Positions 7,659 to 13,921 of a stretch of 15,614 nucleotides of DNA are shown here, piece after piece; position 1 is the first letter of the stretch; each line of letters starts with the position of its first letter. The translations under genes were made by a program, and so were the position numbers. The notes under the pieces are model-generated. The model searched no databases. It saw nothing but the letters and a program-made list of their open reading frames with translations, and was not told the DNA's origin. Source of the DNA: an uncultured Oscillospiraceae bacterium (GTDB lineage: Bacteria > Bacillota > Clostridia > Oscillospirales > Acutalibacteraceae); the NCBI GenBank assembly GCA_900547275.1, contig URGA01000045.1:1-15614 (forward strand), in the 5' to 3' direction.

Positions 7659-9358
7659 AAGTTGTACTTCACTTTCTCATTTATATTTTTCAGCGTTTCT
7701 GCGCTGATTTTGCATACCTTGCGGTCATACGTCATAAGTCCGTTTATTTCGTCTTCAACGTCAGTAAGTTGAGTATAAACGGTTGCGGACAAACCGTCGG
7801 GTATCTGCTTAATTATAACATCGTTAAACAGTTTTGAATAAGCAGCCGCAAGTCTCTTTTCATTCGGATAAATACGATAACCGAAAGCCTTTTCATTCCA
7901 GGTGTGGCCGCTTTCTTTAAGGGCGTAGCCGCCGAATTCCGTTAAAAGCCACGGTCTGTCGCCCGCCTTGACCTTAATCGGCGTAAAATATATATGTTTG
8001 CTTATAACGTCCGACTTGCCGCAGTCATGCCAGCCGCTGGCGGAATCTACCGTTCTTGTTGGATCCCAGGATTTTATCATATCATAAGCCTTTGATGAAT
8101 CGAACTGACCCCAGCCCTCATTGAAAGGAACCCACAATGCGATGCACGGACAGTTATAAAGAGTGTCTATCATCTCTTTAAGTTCCTTATAATAGAGCGA
8201 ACGGGCGCCCGGATCAGTACGCTTAAACGTTTTATAATTTTTATCGTCAAGCGTCATTCCCATAAACGGAAGGACAGAGACCTCGGCGCCGTAATTTCCG
8301 CCGCCGTTTACCATGTCCTGCCAGACAAGTATACCGTTAACATCGCAGTAATGATACCACAAAAGAGGTTCGATTTTAATATGCTTTCTGAGCATATTAA
8401 ATCCGCACTTCTTTACAAAGCGGATATCATTTTCCATAGCTTCATTTGACGGTGGCGTAAGATAACCGTCAGGATAATATCCCTGGTCAAGCAGTCCGTT
8501 ATGGATATACGGTTTATTATTAAGGAAAAGGCGCTTAATTCCTCTGTCGTCAGTTCCCACAGAGAATTTTCGCATTCCGAAATATGATTTTATCGTTTCT
8601 CCGCACGCCTTAAATACAACGCGGTACAAAAACGGCTCCTCAGGGCTCCAGGATTTAAAATCAGGGATTTTAACAACCTTGTCCGTAGTATCTGCAATAA
8701 GAGTTTCTCCGTCGTATATCAGCGTTTCAACGCTGTCGGTGCCGAAAAACTCAAAAGAGACCTGCTCCTTGTCATAATCAGGCGTTATCTTTACGCGCTC
8801 AAGAAATTCACGGGGAGTAGACTCAAGCCAAACGCTCTGCCAAATACCACTTTGAGGAGAATACCATATACCGCCGCGCTTTATTTTCTGCTTTCCTCGG
8901 GAATACTGATTTTTATCGGTATAATCTTTTACGGTAACTTCTAGTCGGTTTTCACCGTCAGCTAAAAAGTCTGTAATCTCCAGAGTAAAGGGAGTGTAGC
9001 CGCCGCGGTGAGAGCCTACTTTGCGGCTATTTAGAAAGACGTTGCACATCTGGTCAACAGCGCCGAAGTGGATAAACACTCTGCCCTTATTAAAATTCTC
9101 CGGGAGAACAAATGATTTTCTGTAATGAAGGTATTCTCCGGGCATAAGCATTCTTCCGACGCCTGAAAGCGGTGTTTCCGGCGAAAAAGGAACGCAGATA
9201 CTCTGGGTCATTTCCCCGGGAATATCGCTGTCATCCGAAAAAGCGCACTTCCAGATACCGTTTAATGAATAATAAGAGTCGCGAACGAACTGAGGTCGCG
9301 GATATTCCGCCAGCGGGTGTTCCCTGTCCAGCGTTTCTCCCCATTCTGTCATCAACAT
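7655..9358 (-). CDS. Glycoside hydrolase family 2 (beta-galactosidase/beta-glucuronidase-like)
   Basis: A 567-residue retaining beta-glycosidase. N-terminal jelly-roll sugar-binding domain (about 20-180), an immunoglobulin-like middle part (about 185-270), then a TIM barrel. Catalytic residues: acid/base E414 in VPFNEGWGQ and nucleophile E474 in LLTEFGGYAL, so it appears active. No signal peptide: it should act in the cytoplasm on imported oligosaccharides or glycosides. It is shorter than LacZ because the C-terminal domains of that type are absent. The sugar specificity cannot be read from the sequence. ATG at 9358 has GAGGA six bases upstream; a second Met at 9352 is less well placed. It overlaps the ABC gene upstream by seven bases and the cyclophilin gene downstream by four. 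Confidence 0.9.
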   Translation of the reverse strand: MLMTEWGETLDREHPLAEYPRPQFVRDSYYSLNGIWKCAFSDDSDIPGEMTQSICVPFSPETPLSGVGRMLMPGEYLHYRKSFVLPENFNKGRVFIHFGAVDQMCNVFLNSRKVGSHRGGYTPFTLEITDFLADGENRLEVTVKDYTDKNQYSRGKQKIKRGGIWYSPQSGIWQSVWLESTPREFLERVKITPDYDKEQVSFEFFGTDSVETLIYDGETLIADTTDKVVKIPDFKSWSPEEPFLYRVVFKACGETIKSYFGMRKFSVGTDDRGIKRLFLNNKPYIHNGLLDQGYYPDGYLTPPSNEAMENDIRFVKKCGFNMLRKHIKIEPLLWYHYCDVNGILVWQDMVNGGGNYGAEVSVLPFMGMTLDDKNYKTFKRTDPGARSLYYKELKEMIDTLYNCPCIALWVPFNEGWGQFDSSKAYDMIKSWDPTRTVDSASGWHDCGKSDVISKHIYFTPIKVKAGDRPWLLTEFGGYALKESGHTWNEKAFGYRIYPNEKRLAAAYSKLFNDVIIKQIPDGLSATVYTQLTDVEDEINGLMTYDRKVCKISAETLKNINEKVKYNL

Positions 9359-11019
9359 ACTTTTTCCTCGCTGACAATCTTTGAATCTACAATTCTTACT
9401 ATTTTATTGCAGATTTCCAAAGATGCTTTCTTATGGGATACGATAATGCAAGTAACGTTTTTAAGCTCTTTAAGATTTGTAAGGAACTGCTTTTCCGTTG
9501 CTTCGTCAAGAGCCGAAGTTGCCTCGTCAAGAAGGAGGACAGGCGATTTTGAAAGCAGGCTTCTGGCGATTGCAAGGCGCTGAACCTGACCCTCGGAAAG
9601 GCCCATTCCGTGCTCGCCTATAACAGTCATAAGCCCGTCAGGCAGTTCGTCAATAAACTGCTTGGCGCAGGATATTTCTATCGCCTGCTGAATTTCTTCG
9701 TCAGTTACATTATCATTTATGAATTTAAGGTTATCAAGTATCGTTCCCGAAAGGAGCATATTGCCCTGGGGAACGTATGCAAACATTCTTCTTGTGTGTT
9801 TATCAACGGGAAGTTTCGCACCGTTTTCAAGCTGAAGCGTTATGCTTCCGCTCTGAACTTTAAACACACCCAAAAGAAGTTTGAGCAAAGTGCTCTTGCC
9901 GATACCGGAAATACCGGTAATGGCAACGAAGTCGCCTTTGCATATTTTAAGAGATGTATCGTTAAGAATAATATCTCTGTCATATCTGAAAGAAATATTA
10001 TCAAAATTCATTGCTGAGAGTTCATCATAAATCTCATTGACGTCAATATCGGCTTTATTGTCCTCTTCTTCGTCGGGAAGTTTTTCAATTTCCATCAAAC
10101 GTTCGGCAGAGGCAATCACAGCGTAATACTTTGGCATAATGCCTGAAAGGGACGCAAACGGCCCCTGGATCTGGTTGACCAGCTGAAGCATTGCCGTAAC
10201 AGTACCGTAATCAAGACCGTTTAGCAGTCGGTAAGCGCCGAAAGCAAGAGCGAAAACATAACCGATATTAAACGTAGTTGAAAGTCCTGCGTTAGCGGCT
10301 ATGCCGAAAAGGCGGCGCTTCATTCTGGCGGCATAATTTTCTTCCTGAAGTTCGTCTGTCTGCTTTGAGATCTTGTCTTCAACAACAAAAGTTTTCACAA
10401 CAAGCAGATTTGATATCGCTTCCTGGATGAAGGAGCGGGTTTTACCCTCCGTCTCCTGAACCTTTTTGTGAAGCCGCTTCAACGTCTTGCGGAACATTCT
10501 CGTGCAGAGGAAAACGAAAATTCCTCCGATAAGGAACACAAGAGCAAACACCTTGTCGATTACTACAAGATATATAAACGCGCTTAACAGTTTTACGATA
10601 AAGAAAACGACGTTTGGAAGCATCGTTGTAAACCCTTCGGTAATAACGGTAACGTCGTTAAACATAAGGTTGTTTATATCTCCGGTATGATATGACGCTA
10701 TACTGCTGTAATCTTTCTTCATTACAGTTTGCAGCATATGCTTTTTAAAAATCATATCGAGCCTGCCCTTGCATCGCTCGGAAAAACTGCTGCCGATAAG
10801 ATTAAGCGCAAGCTGAACCATTATCAAAATCAGAAGATAAAACGAATAAAGAAGAACATAATTCAGATCATGCTTCTCTGTTGCTCCGTTAATAATATGC
10901 TTTGAAAAATTGGCAAAGCAGACTGAAAGAGCCGCCCCCAGCGTATTTGTAAACAGCAAAACAAGCATTTTGCCTATTTGGCTTTTGCCGACATGAAAAA
11001 TCCATTTCAAAGCAACCAA
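9352..11019 (-). CDS. Exporter-type ABC transporter, fused membrane and ATPase domains
   Basis: A 555-residue half-transporter: about six membrane helices (15-290) followed by an ATPase domain with Walker A GISGIGKST (369-377), YVPQGN (Q-loop), signature LSEGQ (474-478, Glu in place of Gly), Walker B VLLLDEATSALD and switch His529. No N-terminal C39 peptidase domain. The substrate is unknown; LSEGQ-type half-transporters next to S26-like peptidases occur in Clostridia. Start: the given start is a TTG at 11019 without an SD. In frame upstream, a CTG at 11055-11053 overlaps the peptidase stop and has GAGGTG seven bases before it; that would add a basic N-terminus (KQKRNKPSKSD). A GTG frame in the SD region would join after loss of one A from an A6 run. 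The true N-terminus is therefore likely upstream of 11019. Confidence 0.85.
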   Translation of the reverse strand: MVALKWIFHVGKSQIGKMLVLLFTNTLGAALSVCFANFSKHIINGATEKHDLNYVLLYSFYLLILIMVQLALNLIGSSFSERCKGRLDMIFKKHMLQTVMKKDYSSIASYHTGDINNLMFNDVTVITEGFTTMLPNVVFFIVKLLSAFIYLVVIDKVFALVFLIGGIFVFLCTRMFRKTLKRLHKKVQETEGKTRSFIQEAISNLLVVKTFVVEDKISKQTDELQEENYAARMKRRLFGIAANAGLSTTFNIGYVFALAFGAYRLLNGLDYGTVTAMLQLVNQIQGPFASLSGIMPKYYAVIASAERLMEIEKLPDEEEDNKADIDVNEIYDELSAMNFDNISFRYDRDIILNDTSLKICKGDFVAITGISGIGKSTLLKLLLGVFKVQSGSITLQLENGAKLPVDKHTRRMFAYVPQGNMLLSGTILDNLKFINDNVTDEEIQQAIEISCAKQFIDELPDGLMTVIGEHGMGLSEGQVQRLAIARSLLSKSPVLLLDEATSALDEATEKQFLTNLKELKNVTCIIVSHKKASLEICNKIVRIVDSKIVSEEKVC

Positions 11020-11051
11020 ATCGGATTTTGACGGTTTATTTCTTTTTTGCT

Positions 11052-11513
11052 TCAGGATCTTTCACCTCTTTTGAATATATGACGCGACAGCCATGAAAAT
11101 CCTCGGTGAACAAACAAAATCACCGGACGAACAGGCAATAGGGCAACCCAAATTCTTGAATAAGCCTTGTAAAGCCTGCTGTTTTGGCAGTCGATATATT
11201 TTTTTCCGTCTTTATAGAACCCGGCAAGCACGCCGCATATCTTCTCGTCAGGAACATATTCTTTAACAAGGAGATTGTCCCCTACAATAACATAATCATT
11301 TTCGCGGACTTTAATAATTCTGTGCATAATATAGCGGCCTTTGCTGTCAGTATAAACGGGAACGTCATACTTTTTGAGCCGTTCTTTATTTTTAACAACA
11401 ATAATATTATCTCTCTGCTGATGGATAAGAGGCCACATTGACGAGCCCATGGTAAGACCCGTATATATGCCCTTATCGTTGAGAATATCTTTAATACCGT
11501 CAGTAACTTCCAT
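11052..11513 (-). CDS. S24/S26-family peptidase, signal-peptidase-like with Ser/His
   Basis: A 153-residue protein with the signal peptidase I-like pattern: G-S-S-M-W-P with nucleophile Ser25, a beta strand RDNIIVV, then YIMHRI with His64 in the place where bacterial signal peptidases have Lys, and VGDN (77-80). The Ser/His form is known from the SipW/ER-type branch of S26. There is no N-terminal membrane anchor; a hydrophobic segment near the C-terminus (about 121-143) may associate with the membrane. ATG at 11513 is preferred to GTG at 11525 because the SD (TGAGGTG) lies between them. First gene of the operon; the exporter follows within about 30 bases, so it probably cleaves the exported substrate or acts with the exporter. 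No precursor peptide gene was seen. Confidence 0.75.
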   Translation of the reverse strand: MEVTDGIKDILNDKGIYTGLTMGSSMWPLIHQQRDNIIVVKNKERLKKYDVPVYTDSKGRYIMHRIIKVRENDYVIVGDNLLVKEYVPDEKICGVLAGFYKDGKKYIDCQNSRLYKAYSRIWVALLPVRPVILFVHRGFSWLSRHIFKRGERS

Positions 11514-11543
11514 AGCACACCTCACCGATTATACCGCATTTTA

Positions 11544-11572
11544 AGTATAACAGAATTACGTTTTTATTGCAA
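11544..11572 (-). promoter_or_regulatory. Probable promoter of the peptidase-exporter-GH2-cyclophilin operon
   Basis: On the minus strand TTGCAA (11572-11567), 17 bases, TATACT (11549-11544). The start would be near 11537, about 24 bases before the peptidase ATG. Its -35 lies five bases from the -35 of the divergent riboswitch promoter. A second TATAAT on this strand (11535-11530) lacks a good -35. Confidence 0.6.
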
Positions 11573-11577
11573 CTGTA

Positions 11578-11606
11578 TTGACCCGTGTTATGGGTTGTGA
11601 TATAAT
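11578..11606 (+). promoter_or_regulatory. Promoter of the cobalamin riboswitch operon
   Basis: TTGACC (11578-11583), 17 bases, TATAAT (11601-11606), with extended -10 TG (TGATATAAT). Eleven of twelve core bases match consensus. The start would be near 11613, about ten bases before the P1 helix of the riboswitch. Confidence 0.85.
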
Positions 11607-11623
11607 GGCAAAAAATCAAATAA

Positions 11624-11780
11624 AGCTCCGCGGTTTTCGAGAGAAATTAAATCGGAAGCACGGTGAAAATCCGTCACAACCGCCATTACCGTAATTGAGT
11701 TTTGGAGTGCATTTGCCATTGCGAAAGTGAGAAGGCGCATTTCATTTATATCTTAAGTCGGGACACCCGCCGCGAGAGCT
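11624..11780 (+). promoter_or_regulatory. Cobalamin riboswitch aptamer
   Basis: RNA that binds a cobalamin and switches off the downstream operon. Conserved blocks appear in the right order: CGGAAGC (11653-11659), P4 hairpin ACGGTGAAAATCCGT (11660-11674), CAACCGCCATTACCGTAA, GCCATTG (11715-11721), GAGAAGGC (11729-11736), and AGTCGGGACACCCGCC (11756-11771), a variant of the well-known AGTCAGGATACCTGCC. The closing P1 helix can be drawn: AGCTCCGCGG (11624-11633) pairs with CCGCG-A-GAGCT (11770-11780) through ten base pairs with one bulged A. Which cobalamin form it prefers cannot be told by eye. Both downstream genes look like B12-capture proteins, which agrees with the call. Confidence 0.93.
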
Positions 11781-11860
11781 ATGCTTAACAACACTTTTGG
11801 GCAAAGGGAGAGTGTGCATAAGGCAACGGTCCTGCTGTAACTGCGCCTTCTGACAACTAT
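11781..11860 (+). promoter_or_regulatory. Riboswitch expression platform: P13-like hairpin and switching segments
   Basis: Right after P1 comes a hairpin ACACTTTT (11791-11798) / GAGAGTGT (11808-11815), with an outer ATGC/GCAT clamp and the loop GGGCAAAGG (11799-11807). GGCAAA of this loop is complementary to TTTGCC in the aptamer (11712-11717), as expected for the known loop-loop contact of cobalamin riboswitches. The whole loop is also complementary in eight of nine positions to CCTCTGCCC (11861-11869), the 5' side of the terminator. TGCGCCTTCT (11842-11851) is a perfect complement of AGAAGGCGCA (11730-11739) inside the aptamer. The pairings are seen; the switching model is inference. Confidence 0.65.
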
Positions 11861-11886
11861 CCTCTGCCCTTCGCAGAGGTTTTTTT
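11861..11886 (+). terminator. Riboswitch-controlled terminator that also hides the SD
   Basis: CCTCTGC (11861-11867), loop CCTTC, GCAGAGG (11873-11879), then seven T (11880-11886) and immediately the ATG of the next gene. AGAGG in the 3' arm is the only SD candidate, seven bases from the ATG, so the hairpin can stop transcription and also block ribosome binding. Confidence 0.85.
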
Positions 11887-12609
11887 ATGCTTAAAATTAA
11901 AAGAAAACTGTCGCTGGCACTGGCTGTTATTCTTATAATATCGATTTTTGCAGGCTGTTCGGTGCAAAAAGCAGAAACAGACAGTACAAAAGACGACACC
12001 ACGATTACCCAGACCGTTTCCGCTGAAACTGAACAGACGTCGCAAAAAGGAAACGAAAGCAAAACGACAGATAAGCAGGTTGAAGACACAACGGATAAAA
12101 CAACCGAAAGTAATTCGGCCTCAGCCGCTTCAAAGAAAAAAGAGAAAGAAAAGACAACGTCAAAATCATCAAGCGCGGCAAAAACAACTCAAAAGAAAAC
12201 AACCCCAACAACCGCAAAGACAACGAAAAAGCCTGAAAGCACTGTTTCCACCTGCACGCTGACCATCGAATGCACAGCAGTGCTTGACAATATGTCTTCA
12301 CTTAAAGCAGGACATGAAAAATACGTTCCTGACGACGGATACATACTTTCAAATAAAAAAATGACTGTTTCTAAGGGCGACACGGTATACGACGTACTCA
12401 AAGAGGCGTGCTCCGAAAACGGAATTAGGCTTACCGCGTCCAACAGCACTTTCGGTATTTACGTTTCCGGCATTAACAATATCGACGAAAAAGACTGCGG
12501 AAAGAACAGCGGCTGGACTTACTGGGTCAACGGTAATATGCCGATGGTTACCTGCGGAAAATACACTGTTAACAACGGCGATGAAATCAAATTTTCATAT
12601 GTCGTTTAA
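11887..12609 (+). CDS. Lipoprotein with C-terminal DUF4430 (transcobalamin beta-domain-like), likely B12-binding
   Basis: A 240-residue surface lipoprotein. Signal peptide with basic start and lipobox IFAGC (lipid on Cys24). Residues 25-118 are a low-complexity tether rich in Thr, Ser, Lys and Gln. Residues 119-240 look like DUF4430, the domain shared with the C-terminal part of animal intrinsic factor and transcobalamin: KGDTVYDVLKEAC, IYVSGIN, then SGWTYWVNGNMP, GKYTVNNGDEIKFSYV. The GW-x-Y-x-VNG and NGDEI blocks are the most typical. DUF4430 also occurs in proteins without known B12 function, but a cobalamin riboswitch directly in front makes B12 capture the best reading. The SD lies in the terminator hairpin. 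It is followed after 29 bases by a second surface protein in the same operon. No transport ATPase or permease is linked here. Confidence 0.82.
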   Translation: MLKIKRKLSLALAVILIISIFAGCSVQKAETDSTKDDTTITQTVSAETEQTSQKGNESKTTDKQVEDTTDKTTESNSASAASKKKEKEKTTSKSSSAAKTTQKKTTPTTAKTTKKPESTVSTCTLTIECTAVLDNMSSLKAGHEKYVPDDGYILSNKKMTVSKGDTVYDVLKEACSENGIRLTASNSTFGIYVSGINNIDEKDCGKNSGWTYWVNGNMPMVTCGKYTVNNGDEIKFSYVV

Positions 12610-12638
12610 ATAAATCACTTCAAACGGAGGAACAGAAA

Positions 12639-13796
12639 ATGAAAAAAACAACATCCATTATTTTGGCGCTGATGCTGTCAGCAATCATGGCTCTGCCTGC
12701 CTTCAGCGCAAGCGCCGCAGAGCAAAGCAAGGTTGAGGCTCAGATTAACGGCGCTGTCTCTTATCTTTACAGCGGTAAAACATTCGGCGTTTTAGACTCT
12801 CTTGATTTTCTCAACATTGTACGAGCCGGCGCTGACGTGTCAAAATATGTTGACGCTTACACAGCCGATGTAGAAAAAGAACTTAAGGAAAATTCAGGAA
12901 AGTTCTACTATCCTATCCCCCAGTACGATGACGAATACAACTTTATCGGCACAAAGGATACTGAGGAACTTGAACTTTACGCTGCAGTTATTGAAATTTA
13001 CGATTATCTCGGACTTGATTTCACCGATGTTGCCGGCTACAATCTGGCTGATATTATGACAAACTGCGGACTGACCGCATGCAACGGCTCAAATTACTAT
13101 TATTACAGAATAATTACTGAAGCCTGCAGTATCATTGACGCACCTGAAAAATTTGTTGATGCAGTAATGGCAAACATCACTTCTCTTTACAAAATGGGCG
13201 AAGGAACGCTTTTCTGGGGTCCCGGATACTGCTCCGCTGACGACCTTGGCGCTTTCGTAGCCGCCCTTGCTCCCTACGCTTATGATTACTACGACTATAT
13301 TGACGATGCCGTTACACTTATTGAAAAATCTTACAGCGACCAGGGATACACAAACTTCGGCAACGCAAACGCAGACACCACTGCATACGTTCTTATGGCA
13401 TACAGCTCACTTTTCGACACAGAAATGGCAGACAGAGCATACGATTTGCTTTGCCTGTTTGAATCAGACGAAACCGGCGTATTCATTTACGGAACAGACA
13501 AAAACTCTTACGCAACAAAAGACGCTCTTATGGCTCTCGGTTATTATCTCCCCTGCGTTTATTTCTCCGATGATAAAGACACCGAAGAAACAACAGAGCC
13601 TTCAACAGAAAACAATTCAAACAAAACTGACAGTGAAAACACAACAAAGGCTGATGCTTCAAAGGTAGATACTTCAAAAGCTGTAAAAGACGAAAGCAAA
13701 AAATCACCGGACACAGGCAATGCAGCCGCCGTTTCAGCGGCGCTTATTACCGCCGCAGGCGCAGTTCTTTTTGTCGCTTCACGCCGCAGAAAATAA
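12639..13796 (+). CDS. Sortase-anchored alpha/alpha-toroid protein (transcobalamin alpha-domain-like)
   Basis: A 385-residue cell-wall protein. Signal peptide with likely cleavage after SASAA (residue 27). The body (28-305) is helical, with repeats of the prenyltransferase/terpene-cyclase type: DDLGAFVAALAPYAYDY, then NADTTAYVLMAYSSL, and SYATKDALMALGYY, with turn segments such as GYTNFGNAN. This is the barrel fold type of the cobalamin-binding alpha domain of intrinsic factor. Residues 311-355 are an acidic/Thr-Ser spacer; the end is SPDTG (356-360), a hydrophobic helix and RRRK, i.e. a sorting signal of the SPxTG form used by some Clostridial sortases. No catalytic motif of a real cyclase was seen and the chain has no histidine. 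Good SD (GGAGG, 12626-12630). Same riboswitch operon as the DUF4430 lipoprotein, so the two probably form one B12-capture complex. A general adhesin is the alternative. Confidence 0.78.
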   Translation: MKKTTSIILALMLSAIMALPAFSASAAEQSKVEAQINGAVSYLYSGKTFGVLDSLDFLNIVRAGADVSKYVDAYTADVEKELKENSGKFYYPIPQYDDEYNFIGTKDTEELELYAAVIEIYDYLGLDFTDVAGYNLADIMTNCGLTACNGSNYYYYRIITEACSIIDAPEKFVDAVMANITSLYKMGEGTLFWGPGYCSADDLGAFVAALAPYAYDYYDYIDDAVTLIEKSYSDQGYTNFGNANADTTAYVLMAYSSLFDTEMADRAYDLLCLFESDETGVFIYGTDKNSYATKDALMALGYYLPCVYFSDDKDTEETTEPSTENNSNKTDSENTTKADASKVDTSKAVKDESKKSPDTGNAAAVSAALITAAGAVLFVASRRRK

Positions 13797-13813
13797 GTTA
13801 TAAAGATTAGCAT

Positions 13814-13841
13814 AGGCCGGGCAAATGCCCGGCTTCTTTTT
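13814..13841 (+). terminator. Rho-independent terminator of the B12-capture operon
   Basis: AGGCCGGGC (13814-13822), loop AAAT, GCCCGGCTT (13827-13835; one G-U pair), followed by CTTTTT. Strong GC stem with T tract, ending the two-gene riboswitch operon. Confidence 0.92.
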
Positions 13842-13857
13842 ATACTGCAATACGGGA

Positions 13858-13886
13858 TTGAAAACAGCAAAAACTTAGTTTATAAT
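13858..13886 (+). promoter_or_regulatory. Promoter of the GH30 gene
   Basis: TTGAAA (13858-13863), 17 bases, TATAAT (13881-13886). The start would be near 13893, with a leader of about 30 bases that ends in the SD AAGGGGTG (13910-13917), four bases before the ATG. Confidence 0.8.
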
Positions 13887-13921
13887 AAATTTATACGATA
13901 AATATTACTAAGGGGTGTAAC

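Noticed and set aside
11514..11620. Small precursor-peptide gene for the peptidase-exporter pair
   Set aside because: The space is filled by two divergent promoters and the riboswitch start; no short frame with an SD was found there or between the genes.
11820..11851. Possible second tandem cobalamin riboswitch, because of the stretch CCTGCTGTAACTG
   Set aside because: It only loosely resembles the CCGCAACTG block; no P4 hairpin or AGTC-type block goes with it. It fits better as part of the expression platform.
11742..12089. Minus-strand open frame across the riboswitch and lipoprotein start
   Set aside because: It lies antisense to a conserved RNA element and a signal peptide; composition is that of a shadow.
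12000..12243. Tandem DNA repeat in the Thr/Lys-rich linker of the lipoprotein
   Set aside because: Codon-level low complexity (ACA, AAA, TCA) is seen but no regular repeat unit.
12639..13796. A true terpene cyclase or prenyltransferase
   Set aside because: It is secreted and wall-anchored, and no DxDD, DDxxD or zinc-site motif in a catalytic arrangement was seen; only the toroid repeats match.
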